From Adineta steineri (taxonomy: Eukaryota > Rotifera > Eurotatoria > Adinetida > Adinetidae), in NCBI GenBank assembly GCA_905250115.1, contig CAJNOI010000143.1, positions 124,001 through 188,000 of the forward strand: DNA of 64,000 nucleotides, given 5' to 3'. Within the stretch, counting starts at the first letter, position 1. The number at the start of each line of letters is the position of its first letter. Position numbers and translations under genes: made by a program. This document shows, piece by piece, positions 1 to 9,818 of this stretch. Under the pieces are notes generated by a model. That model saw only the letters and a list, made by a program, of their open reading frames with translations, was not told the origin of the DNA and searched no databases.

Positions 1-398
1 GCATAAGCTAAAGATAATGATGATCCCCAACTACCACCAAAAACAACCCATTTATCAACATTAACATGTTTACGTAATTTTTCTAAATCTTCAACTAAAT
101 CCCATGTTGTATTTTCTTCTAAACATGCATGTGGTGTTGAATCACCAGCACCACGTTGATGATAAAGTATAATTCTATATGCTTCTGGATCAAAAAATTG
201 TCGATCACTTGAAACTGAACCACCACCTGGTCCACCATGTACAAATACTACTGGCTTACCAGAAGGATTTCCGACTTCTTCATAATATAAAGTATGAATT
301 TCAGATACTTTCAACATACCAGTTTTATATGGTTGGATTTCTGGATATAAATCTCGTAATTGTTTTGTTTCTTCTGTTGTAGTATTTATCGGCGACAT
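1..398 (-). CDS. Proline iminopeptidase (alpha/beta hydrolase, S33), N-terminal part
   Basis: The reverse strand is open from an ATG at 398-396 to the window edge (132 codons); the rest lies outside. It reads as the start of a bacterial-type proline iminopeptidase, an S33 peptidase that removes N-terminal proline from peptides. Visible motifs are FVHGGPGGG (oxyanion region, about residue 50), the DQRGxGxS-type segment as YHQRGAGDSTPH (about residue 80), and the nucleophile elbow GGSWGSSLSLAY at the very edge (catalytic Ser about residue 125). No signal peptide is seen, so it is probably cytosolic. There is no intron in the visible part. The family is clear from these three motifs. The catalytic Asp and His are outside the window, so intactness cannot be judged. 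Confidence 0.9.
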   Translation of the reverse strand, partial: MSPINTTTEETKQLRDLYPEIQPYKTGMLKVSEIHTLYYEEVGNPSGKPVVFVHGGPGGGSVSSDRQFFDPEAYRIILYHQRGAGDSTPHACLEENTTWDLVEDLEKLRKHVNVDKWVVFGGSWGSSLSLAY

Positions 399-1841
399 GT
401 TTAGGATATAACTAAACTATAAAATATCTAAAAACAAATTTTTTTTAAATTTATAATATTTCTTATTTCATAATGATTAATGAACTTGCGCGTCTTGTTA
501 TACCGTTACTTACATTGTTGATTAATAAGATAGTCTAATTGGACGAGCTTTGAAAAAACGTGTTCTATTACCAATCTAATTGCATAAAACCAATATCACG
601 TACTAAATTACTCTTATTGAATATCACAGAAATCATTTATGAAAATTACGGAATATGTTGCTCTATATACTAAATATCGCCGATTCTGAAATTTTTGTAT
701 GAAAAATGAAAAAGAATGATAGCTAACAAATATTTTTATCAAGATTGTAGTAAAAAAACTGATGAAGATAATATTCTGATACCTCTGTTACTCACATTTA
801 TATTCTGAATGTAATATTATGAGACAATAAAATTAACTTACAAAAAATACCTTCAATTTTTATCAATGTATATAATAAATGTTAAGCGACTGATTATATA
901 CAATGTATGCTTACCTTTTTTCGTTAGTTTAAAACAAAAAAAAAATATATTTATCTAGTCTGCATGTGCTTAAATATATTGTTTTTTATTGTAGATAAGA
1001 AAAAACATTGTATCTTTGCGTTGGTTTATTAAAAGAACGTCAATATAGAATGAAATAAAACGAATACTGAAAAATGAATACAATACTCTTTTGTCGTTCT
1101 TATATATATATATATAACAATTATAGACACATGTATCAATGTGAATCATAACTTATCAAACATTTATACATTATGTGTTACAATAAACATATTTTTACTT
1201 TTTATCACACGGTAATTATCAAAACCGTATTGAATAAATTAGAATAGGTTTTACAATCTTCCGTCAAACAAAATCAAATTCACTGTTTTTTTTCTTGCTT
1301 CATATCAGAACTAATTTGGTTGAAGATTTTGTTCCATATATAGTCGCTACCGTAATGACGCGAAAGAAAGTCAGTAGTATAGAACTCGTTAATTCGTTCC
1401 GAATTTTAAGCTTCTAAAAGTTTAATATTCGAGTAATCGAGTATTAACATTTACTCGACTTTCAAATTATTCCACTCACACCCACACGCATCCTCAAGAT
1501 ATTGTTTGTTCGTTTATAAGATTTATTTTGATGAAAATTAGAAAATTTCGAATAGTATTTTGATTTTTACGAAAAGACTTTCGTTCCTAACATAAATAAA
1601 TATTTATCAGTTGTAAATTTTGTTGATCCTAATAAATTAATCTAGAGAAGTAAAGAAATAAAGACATATTTTTTATTTGGATTTGAATATTAAAGTGTGT
1701 GCCAATCCAGTAAAAATATGAAAGGGAAAAGTTAGCGAACGTCACAAGCTGACATTTTTTGTAACTAAAGTTTTGTTCAGAATTTGCATTACTTGCACAG
1801 AAAAAAAAAAAGATAAGTGAAAGTTAATTTGTTTGAAACAA
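399..1841. other. AT-rich intergenic region
   Basis: No convincing coding region was seen on either strand. It holds an (AT)n run near 1100-1120 and homopolymer A/T tracts. A short C-rich patch at about 1475-1500 (CACTCACACCCACACGCATC followed by CTCAAGAT) is one of the dispersed telomere-like G-rich patches described elsewhere in this table. Confidence 0.6.
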
Positions 1842-3513
1842 TTAGTATAATTCTGCACTATTTAAATTAGCAGACTTCCCAGCTCCACCAGTAACTAATA
1901 CTTTTCCATTTGATAATACAGATGCTGCATGATATTCTCGTGCATTATTCATGTTACTAGTAGTTGTCCAAGTAGCTGTTGATGGATTATATATCTCAGT
2001 ACTATATAAAGCATTATAACTCCGTCCACCAGTGACTAATACTTTTCCATTTGATAACACAGATTCTGTGTGAATACCGCGTGTGTTAGTCATGTTACTA
2101 GTAGCTGCCCAAGTACCTTTTGATGGATCATACAATTCAGCACTATTTAAAAAACCACTATTGCTATATCCACCAGCTACTAATACTATTCCATTTGATA
2201 GTACAGATGCTGTGTGACCGCCTCGTACTCTAGTCATGCTATCAGTTGCTGTCCAAGTGCCTGTTGATGGATCATATAATTCAGTATTATTTAGATAATT
2301 AACAATGAATAATCCACCAGTAACTAATACTTTTCCATTCGATAATACAGATGCTGTGTGATATTCTCGTGCATTATTCATGTTACTAGTAGTTGTCCAA
2401 GTACTTGTTAATGGATCATAAATCTCAGCACTATTTAAACCAATACCACTGCTGCCTGCTCCACCAGTAACTAATATTTTTCCATTTGGTAATGTAGATG
2501 CTGTGTGAGAACTCCGTGCAGAAGTCATACTACCAGTAGTTGTCCAAATACCTGTTAATGAATCATACAACTCAGCACTATTTAAAACACCACTATTATC
2601 AGCTCCACCAGTAACTAATACTTTTCCATTTGATAATACAGAGGCTGTATGTTCAGATCGTGCATTAATCATGCTACCAGTAGTTGTCCAAATGCCTGTT
2701 GATGGATCATACAGCTCAGCACTATTTAAAAAATTATAAGCATTGGATGTACCACCAGTAACTAATACTTTTCCATTTGGTAATATGGATGCTGAATGCA
2801 AAAGTCGTGCAGTATTCATATTACCGGTAACAGACCATTCTAAACAGAAAATCGTTTCTTACGTTTAATACTAAGTTTTTCAAACTTTTTGGAGAATGCA
2901 AAAAATCTTAAGTTTGTTGTAAAAAATTGTTCTTGATACGCTACGAAAGTTTCGTATTTTTGATAAAGAATTGTATGCGAGGATGACATATGAAATAGGT
3001 GTATATTTTATGCTTGTCGTTACAATGTTTATAAGAATTAATGCAGTTTTCATCATATACAGCTATTTGCATTTACACATGAAAGAGAAAGAAGGGGAGT
3101 TGACTAGCATTTCCGTACACTCCTTTGGGACAAAATGATTTTTTCCTGTTCTCTTTATACTTAAAACTAGGGTATATAGTGAGATCAAACGAAGATAAAA
3201 AAGATCACTGTTCTTTTAATGTAACTTTTAATTAGGTATAGAAAACTGTTGGATGCAAAGCAACTACTTAGACTTGATTTAAAGGTACCATTGAAGAAGA
3301 TCGGAAAACGTTACTATGAAGTTTACCTGATTGCGGAGTTTCTGATTTCTTTGGTGCAAAAACGACGAAGATTAATACCAGAGCAAGAATAACAGCAACA
3401 ATTATTAAAACAATAACGGAAATACCGGTTATTTTAACCCAGCGGCGGTGCCACCATTTGTCTGATCCATTATTTACAGTAACACCCTTTTTGTAAGCTT
3501 GATTGGCGTGCAT
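1842..3513 (-). CDS. Membrane-anchored seven-bladed kelch-repeat protein
   Basis: Two exons on the minus strand. Exon 1 is 3513-3327, with donor GTAAAC at 3326-3321. Exon 2 is 2839-1842, preceded by the acceptor TTTCTGTTTAG. They join in phase 1 (codon GAA) to give about 394 residues. Exon 1 encodes a basic cytoplasmic N-terminus (WWHRRWVK) and one strong transmembrane helix of about 25 residues, so the predicted form is type II membrane. Exon 2 is entirely kelch repeats of about 49 residues with consensus NSAELYDPSTGTWTTT then NGKVLVTGG. Seven LVTGG/LVAGG cores are present. The first blade begins at its W(S)VTG strand and the protein stops right after NSAELY, which is how a velcro-closed propeller should be split, so the gene looks complete rather than truncated. 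The repeats are also very similar at DNA level. Function unknown; propellers of this sort bind proteins or sugars. Confidence 0.85.
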
Positions 3514-3991
3514 ATTATGTTTCAGATGAAGTTTAAACGTAAAAAAAAGAACACACTATTGTTCGAAGCTAGTTTCTGTTTGCCTATTACTCTCACGTAA
3601 GTAGAAGAAGACAACTAATATTATTTTCATCATCAAAGGTGTTGTTATATTCGTATCTTAGTATAATAAATTTTATATGTGAGCATGGTAGTGCAAAACT
3701 GTGCTCTACGTCTGAATTTTCTCGCACTCTCATCCTTCTTATCTTATCATTATTTTTTTCATTTTGTCTCCATCATAGCCCAAGGTGTACCTTTTTAACA
3801 AAAGAGAATCAACGGACTCCGGATCCGTAACGAATGTTTTCCGGCTCCTGAAATGATGAGATTTGGTCGAAAATGTTCGAATAGGTTTCAGAGTATCGAA
3901 GCACAATTCGGAGTTTGCTTGGAAAAGTGTGGATGTGGGTAATCAAGACAGTAGCTAGACACCCACCCGCACTCTTTTTAATCTATTTTGT
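3514..3991. other. Intergenic region
   Basis: Upstream region of the kelch gene. No supported gene was found; the only open frames are short and hydrophobic, with no family signal. Confidence 0.5.
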
Positions 3992-4420
3992 TTGGAAGCG
4001 AATGTATTAGTCAATAATGCAGTAAATCATTATTTTTGCAGCTCATATATCGCTACTGAACGTTTGTCGTATGACGAATTTTATTCAACTATTGATTCTC
4101 TTTTGTATAATCTTCAAATATCGTATTCTCTCACATTTGTTCCATCTCTTGAAGTTATACGTGATTTGACATATAACAATGGTTTACAGGATGTTTTCAT
4201 GAGTAACTAGCATTTAGCACCTGTCCTATTTTCAGATGATAATTGTTCATGTGCAATTATATTTACTTATACATATGATACGTTGATTACTCGTATTGTA
4301 AATGGTATAAGGACTGGTTGTTCACCGCTAGAATCAGTACTTCTTTCTATACTAGAATTTCTAGCTTATGCTATTACCGGTCATGATCCTTCTCGTAACA
4401 TTTCTACTTTAAGTCTATAA
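3992..4420 (+). pseudogene. Relic of a Cys-containing protein of a bdelloid-type family
   Basis: One reading frame runs from about 3980 to a TAA at 4418-4420, interrupted once by TAG at 4208-4210. The translation has an FYSTIDSLLYNL...IRDLTYNNGL segment, then SDDNCSC, then TGCSPLESVLLSILEFL. The order (a helical segment, an NCSC motif, a GC..ES.L.S.LE.. motif) matches my recollection of a large uncharacterised secreted or membrane protein family in bdelloid genomes, where the last motif normally ends in LECFY. Here only an internal part of such a protein remains, and no signal peptide or C-terminal part was found nearby. Reading it as a decayed copy is an inference; the family name and function are unknown. 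Confidence 0.4.
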
Positions 4421-5526
4421 ACAACATAGAACGGTTTTGAATGGAATGGTAGTTGATAAATAGACAAATACAAGTTCATATAAATAACTCATTTAATTAT
4501 GAGTGTCTCTTTCATTGTTATCTATAATTTCGATAAATCTCTTAGTATAGTTTTGTTCTATGAACCGATTTAACGAGATTTTATCTCACAAATCTCATAT
4601 AAAGACAACAAAAGGATTAATATTGTTAATTAAGACAATTTTTATCAAAAAAAAAATACTAGCGATAGTAATCTTTTATCTTCTCGATAGATGAAGGAGA
4701 AATAGAATAATCCATGATGTGCACATGAAAGGCATACATAAAGAAAAGAAAGAGAAAATGTGAACGAGTACAAAATAAGAAAAAAGAAAGAAAAGAGAGA
4801 GAAATAGTGAATGTGAAATAATTCGGCTCGTATACGCATACGTATATTTTGCGCACAGACACAGAGAAAAAAGAAACGTGTCTCGCACAGTATTACGTTT
4901 ATATAGGCACTTATGTATTCTACTGAATCTATAACATCGTATAACTGAAATTCGTTTGATTACCGAACCTTTTTAAGTGAGTGAACTATTATAATAGTTT
5001 CAGTCTAAAATATAAACTTTAAGTCAATCATTATCGTCGAAAACGAAATAATCAACAATAGATATTCGTCGTTCATACGTATGCTATAAATGTGAAGAAC
5101 TATTTTGAAACTTGAATTAAATACTAATTATTGGTTATTGATTTTTTTCAGTCGTGCAATCTAGTCATTTTTTTAAGCGAAATACCGAATAATTTCAGTA
5201 GGTCAGTTCAATATTTTGTACGTCATCTGATTTAATATTTGATAATAAAAATTCTATAGAGATTACACTACAAAAAAAAGATAGATTCCAGTTTCATATT
5301 AAATGTAAACTCTATTTTGAATTTTAATAGTCAGATCAATTTAAACAATCGAACGCATGAGTTATAAAATTAATTAGAAATAGAATAGCTAATTTGTTGT
5401 CTAGATTAATATAATATATGAATTACGAAAGAAAAAGTAAAACTTTATTTATGTTCATTTTCTAGATTATTATCAGAACATTTTTTTTCCAAAATATTTA
5501 TTACTATTTGATATTGCTGCATCATA
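4421..5526. other. AT-rich intergenic region with purine-rich low complexity
   Basis: Contains a GA-rich low-complexity tract at about 4735-4805 (AAAGAAAGAGA-type) that creates overlapping spurious hydrophobic open frames on the minus strand. Nothing else was recognised. The final about 100 bases are presumably the promoter and 5' UTR of the pyrophosphatase gene. Confidence 0.6.
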
Positions 5527-6724
5527 ATGGTAACCTTCAAATGGCAACTAATTTTCATATTAGTTCATTTGCTGATGAAATATACTTTTGCTACTAATCA
5601 TTCAAATAATACGCTATTTACGAATACATTTTCTAAACAGAAATTTCCATCAAGAAAAACCATCAACAATCAAAGTCAAGTCTACGTATTCGGTCATCGT
5701 AATCCTGATACAGATGCTATTACTAGTGCATTGGTCTATGCAGACTTTCTTCGTCGTAAGAAAATCAATGCTAAAGCTTATCGACTTGGTGATCTTAATA
5801 ATGAGACGAAATTTGTACTTAAAAGAGCTGGTATGAAACCACCTGATATGTTACCAAGTTATTTAGCTGCTGGAACTGCAGTTGCTTTAGTAGATCATAA
5901 TGAAAGTAAATTGAATCACTTGAGAAAATATTTTTTATTGATCTGTTGTTTTAGGTCAACAATCAATGGAAAATTTAAAAATGATGCGTGTAACATATGT
6001 AGTTGATCATCATAGATTGGGCGATTTAACAACATTAGAACCTATTTATCTACGTTTCGAACCAGTTGGATGTACAGCAACAATTTTGACAAAATTGTAT
6101 CGTGAAAATAAATTTCGTATCAATCAGAATATAGCATTACTTCTTGTCAGTGCTATTCTCAGTGATACACTTCATTTTCGGTATAGAAAAAAATTTGAAG
6201 ATTTTTATTTGAACAAAAAATTATCGTTTATATTTATCTATAGATCTCCGACAACAACGGATGATGATCGGCTAATGGTAACTTATCTTTTGCCTATCGC
6301 TAAAATTGATAATGTTGAATCGTATGCTAATCAAATGTTTGCTGCCAAAAGTGATTTGAATAGTTATACGATGCGAGAAATACTTTTTCTCGATTATAAA
6401 ACTTTTATATTTAAAAATCAACTATGGGGTGTAGGCGTAGTAGAAACATTTTATCCAAATAATACACTTACACGTAAAGATGAATTATTTGAAGCAATGA
6501 TTGATGAAAAGAAAAGAAGTAATTTAACTGGTATTCTCTTTTCGGTAATCGATATTGTGAATCTACGAAATTATATGATAATTCTCGGCGAAATAGAAAA
6601 ATTTATTATTCAAAAAGCATTTAATGTCAATGTTCAAGATAGAATTGCCGATTTAGGCTCAAGAATCAGTCGAAAAAAAGATATTGTTCCTTCACTTGAA
6701 CGCTATTTTAAGAACAGTAATTAA
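5527..6724 (+). CDS. Family II (DHH) manganese-dependent inorganic pyrophosphatase with N-terminal signal
   Basis: Three exons: 5527-5905, 5955-6180 and 6244-6724. The introns are 49 bp (GTAAAT..TTTTAG) and 63 bp (GTATAG..CTATAG). The spliced product is 361 residues. All family II PPase motifs are present: FGHRNPDTDAI (metal ligands), VALVDHNE, VVDHHRLGDL (DHH), SDT followed by RSPTTTDDD (made only by splicing out the second intron), and C-terminal SRKKDIVPSLE (substrate-binding SRKK). The enzyme hydrolyses pyrophosphate to phosphate with Mn or Co. The N-terminus carries a hydrophobic stretch (WQLIFILVHLLMKYTFA) and a linker of about 30 residues before the DHH domain, so it is probably secreted or enters the ER, unlike the usual cytosolic bacterial enzyme. 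Family II PPases are chiefly bacterial, which makes horizontal origin likely. The 63-bp intron has no stop in frame, so retention would insert 21 residues. Confidence 0.92.
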
Positions 6725-7323
6725 GTTCACATTTGTTATTTATATTTTAAATAAAATAATATTCTTTACACAAGAATGTGGAATGGTATGAGTGTGTAAT
6801 AGGAACTGAATACTCACGCCCACATCTACATTCTCAAGTTTTCTTTTCATCACTACTAGGGTTATTGTTATCTACAACATAAAAACGTTGAAAAAGTTCT
6901 GTATTATTATACGTAACTCAATTTTAAAACTACAATAAAAAATATATGTATACTACAGTTGACATGTGAATTCGATCAAATAGAAGGGTGTGGGTGTGAG
7001 AGTGTCGGTGTAGATGTGAGATAACAACAAGATACACACCCAGATCCACATCCACACCCATACTCATACCCACCCACACTCACCCCACACCTACATCCAC
7101 ACCCTCAAGATGGTTATTATAACTGTTTTTCAGAAGTATTTTGAATTGAAAACATTGTTTTGATCTGTCAACATTAGAAGAAATTACAATGAGGTTTACC
7201 AATATCTTTATTAATTGTTAAAAACTATAAAAGATCACGTTCATGGAACCATATTACTAAAAAAATGAATAGATCGGATATATATATAAGATATAGACAT
7301 ATTTAGTTCGTTTAACTCACCTG
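6725..7323. other. Intergenic region between convergent genes
   Basis: Separates the pyrophosphatase (+) from the glycosyltransferase cluster (-). Apart from the telomere-like fold-back patch at 6983-7113, listed separately, there is only AT-rich DNA. Confidence 0.6.
6983..7113. repeat. Telomere-like G-rich/C-rich fold-back patch
   Basis: The left half is G-rich (AGGGTGTGGGTGTGAGAGTG...), followed by a short spacer and a longer C-rich half made of CACACCCA/CCACACC units that ends ACACCCTCAAGATGG. The halves are imperfect reverse complements, so the patch can fold back. The unit resembles the (TGTGGG)n telomere repeat reported for Adineta vaga. The terminal CTCAAGAT word recurs at other patches in this window. 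Confidence 0.6.
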
Positions 7324-8364
7324 TTATATAACATTTCTAGGATCAATACAAATATGTTCGAAAGGAATAATAACTTCAGATAGATTCTGATGTTGACAAG
7401 TCTTTGAAAAAGTCAATTTTTGTTTCTCAGCTTGATTTGCTAGTAATGGTCCGAACGCAAACCATACATCACCACAAGAGGTACGAAATGAAAGCATCAT
7501 ATTGATACGATGAGGATATGTAAGTGCAATAGCATTCATTAAATACTGATCTTTTCCAATGAAAAAATTCTTTGAAATATAAATATTGATCGTTTCGTAA
7601 AAAATTGATGTCCACCAGTGAATAACATCACTCGTACCACCAATCAAGCCACCTTCAATAAGATTATGCCGAATAGGACCTTTATCTATAGTATATGACA
7701 GTGGACAAAACTGACGAGGAAGTGGAGAAATCATACCAAGAAGAAGTCTATTATTAGCAAGAATTGAATGAATTGAAGGTTCGTACGGCCACGATTGAAA
7801 ACGATAATTGGAAGATCGAAAAGCTCCAGCATCAATATAGAGAAAATATTTTGTTTGAAAAGGATTAAGTTCCGCACTTCGGTTCAGTATAAACGGTTTA
7901 GCACACCATATAGCATATAATTCAATTGAGTGATATGCACGTTCAGGATCAGTGAGATATTGTTGTTCAAAGATAGGAACAAGTTTTTTTATTGGTGGCA
8001 TTTCAAGCGGTGAATTATATTCCACGATAAAATGAGTTCTTAATGAATTATTTCGACGAAGATATTGTAGAATGGGTTGATATTCAATTGATGTATATAT
8101 AATGATAGGTGATTGACAAAATCCTAATAGATTTTCAATCCATGATTGATATTGAGTTTTATTATGTTTAGATTTATTTAATGGAAAATATGCTATTACA
8201 ACAGTTGTTGTATATTGTTCATTACTTTTCAATAAAGTATAATTGATTGTACGAATTGAAAACTTAATTAAATTTGATGGATCAATACACAAGATTAAAG
8301 CGATGCTAATAACAGTCAATATAAAAATAAATAATAGTCGACAATAAGTAATCCGAAGTTCCAT
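7324..8364 (-). CDS. HtrL/YibB-like glycosyltransferase, type II membrane protein
   Basis: Single-exon 346-residue protein. It starts with a short cytoplasmic tail and one hydrophobic signal anchor (LLFIFILTVISIALILC, residues about 10-28), then a lumenal domain. The lumenal part matches the HtrL/YibB (WlaTC/HtrL) family: a segment like YFLYIDAGAFRS (DxG in place of DxD, about residue 175), then LIEGGLIGGTSDVIHWW, then GKDQYLMNAIAL. Bacterial members are thought to act in surface polysaccharide or lipooligosaccharide synthesis; related domains occur in nematodes and other invertebrates. The topology suggests Golgi glycan modification. It is the last gene of a same-strand trio of glycosyltransferases, 56 bp beyond the end of the fucosyltransferase-like gene. 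Donor and acceptor sugars cannot be deduced. Confidence 0.75.
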   Translation of the reverse strand: MELRITYCRLLFIFILTVISIALILCIDPSNLIKFSIRTINYTLLKSNEQYTTTVVIAYFPLNKSKHNKTQYQSWIENLLGFCQSPIIIYTSIEYQPILQYLRRNNSLRTHFIVEYNSPLEMPPIKKLVPIFEQQYLTDPERAYHSIELYAIWCAKPFILNRSAELNPFQTKYFLYIDAGAFRSSNYRFQSWPYEPSIHSILANNRLLLGMISPLPRQFCPLSYTIDKGPIRHNLIEGGLIGGTSDVIHWWTSIFYETINIYISKNFFIGKDQYLMNAIALTYPHRINMMLSFRTSCGDVWFAFGPLLANQAEKQKLTFSKTCQHQNLSEVIIPFEHICIDPRNVI

Positions 8365-8420
8365 CTAGAAAAGACAATACATTCAAATATATTTATTTTT
8401 TGGTAAAATATTTTAATAAT

Positions 8421-9374
8421 TTAATTTGTATTGTTTAAAAATGAAAACCATGATGGAAAATAGTCATCTTGTCGACAATTAGAATCAATAGGAGTATGAT
8501 CCGATTTTGAATCAGTTAATACATCACCTAATCTATTATGTGAAAGAAAAGCTCCCCACCATCCAAATGTTCCTGCAGTAAGAATAGTATGTTTACATAG
8601 ACTCAATGTAGCCAAATCATCAGCAGCACTAAATGAATCAGGTGTTACTAATACATTTTTATTCTGACCAAATGTTTTTCGACAATATTCTTTATCATCG
8701 GATACTATAATAAATATAACTGAATGATATTTTATTAGAAAATGTGACATTGCATTGAATATGTATTTGTTAGATGAAACACGTCGAACAAGTAGAAAAT
8801 CTCCACGTCGAATATGTATGCCTACTGAAGTGGAAACATTTTTATTGATATTTTTCTCGAGAAAATTATTGACGCGATCTAAAATTGATTGTTTAAAACG
8901 TAATTGTTGTTTTATTTGTTCCATATAATCGAGAAAATATTTATGCACTTGCCAATATCCTGATAATTCAATAGAATAACTATTATTTGAATGTAAAACA
9001 TTGGGAATATATGAACAATGATTCTCTATTTTTGTAATCGAAGGTAAATTATTTAATTGTGATTTTGATAATAAACTTGTTAAATTCATATCGAATGATG
9101 TTTGAAGTTCATCAATAATATTTCGATCTATATATAATTGACATGAATGTTTAAGTGACAAACCATAGGCTGATGCAAACATAAATAAACGATTTCCAAG
9201 TCGACCACTACGTTCACGTAAAATAATATGACATTCTATAGAATCATTAAATATAGTCTTGTTCTTCCATGATTGTAAAATATATAGTGATTTTGAATGA
9301 ATATTTAATAGATAGAATAGCATAATCATGATGACGATCAAACTTACTACTTTTAACATTTGATTTCTATACAT
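8421..9374 (-). CDS. GT11 alpha-1,2-fucosyltransferase-like protein
   Basis: Single-exon 317-residue type II membrane protein with a signal anchor at about residues 8-25. GT11 motifs are clear: GRLGNRLFMFASAYGLSLKH (the family start G.LGNQ.F.YA), GIHIRRGDFL (the HxRRxD GDP-fucose-binding motif, about residue 190), VSDDKEYCRK, and FGWWGAFLSH (C-terminal motif, about residue 270). Members transfer fucose in alpha-1,2 linkage to galactose termini; they include animal FUT1/FUT2 and bacterial enzymes. It sits between an HtrL-like and a GT92-like gene on the same strand with a short 3' gap, so it probably acts in the same compartment (Golgi). The lack of introns in a gene-dense intron-containing genome could reflect bacterial origin or retroposition; GT11 also exists in animals, so the origin is open. 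Confidence 0.88.
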   Translation of the reverse strand: MYRNQMLKVVSLIVIMIMLFYLLNIHSKSLYILQSWKNKTIFNDSIECHIILRERSGRLGNRLFMFASAYGLSLKHSCQLYIDRNIIDELQTSFDMNLTSLLSKSQLNNLPSITKIENHCSYIPNVLHSNNSYSIELSGYWQVHKYFLDYMEQIKQQLRFKQSILDRVNNFLEKNINKNVSTSVGIHIRRGDFLLVRRVSSNKYIFNAMSHFLIKYHSVIFIIVSDDKEYCRKTFGQNKNVLVTPDSFSAADDLATLSLCKHTILTAGTFGWWGAFLSHNRLGDVLTDSKSDHTPIDSNCRQDDYFPSWFSFLNNTN

Positions 9375-9818
9375 TTTCTATCGTGAGAAATATTTTAATA
9401 AAATAATCTAAAAACAAACAATAAAATCGAATAATAGCAGATCAATGACATCATTATTGAAGTCATTTTTTATAATGTGAGTATATGACTAATAGATTTG
9501 TTTCTAAATTATTACTAAGCATCTTACAAAGTAATATATTTCAATATCAATTAAAGAAACTAAACAAGATATAAAGATCAATTTTGTTTTCGTTACTATG
9601 GTAATATTTGATAATTGTAACAATAAAACTGAAGTTTATTCATTTTAAAATATTCTGCTCTCATTACAATAACTTGTGCTCTGAACAAACTTTATTTTTG
9701 ATGTTACTCGAATATAGATAAAATTAACATATTACCATAATCTTGTTCGTGATTTCTTTCGTGAAATATAAAAGTAGGAAATAATCTATATTTAATGATA
9801 AAAAATTTTAAGATATTT
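9375..9818. other. AT-rich intergenic region
   Basis: Spacer between the GT92 and GT11 genes. No coding or repeat signal was seen. It probably holds the GT11 promoter and the GT92 3' UTR. Confidence 0.5.

Noticed and set aside
1842..1860. Kelch protein truncated in mid-repeat by a stop.
   Set aside because: The protein begins mid-repeat at the complementary strand, giving exactly seven blades; this is normal velcro closure.
4645..4888. Several overlapping Phe/Ser-rich frames as membrane proteins.
   Set aside because: All derive from one GA-rich low-complexity tract read in three frames.
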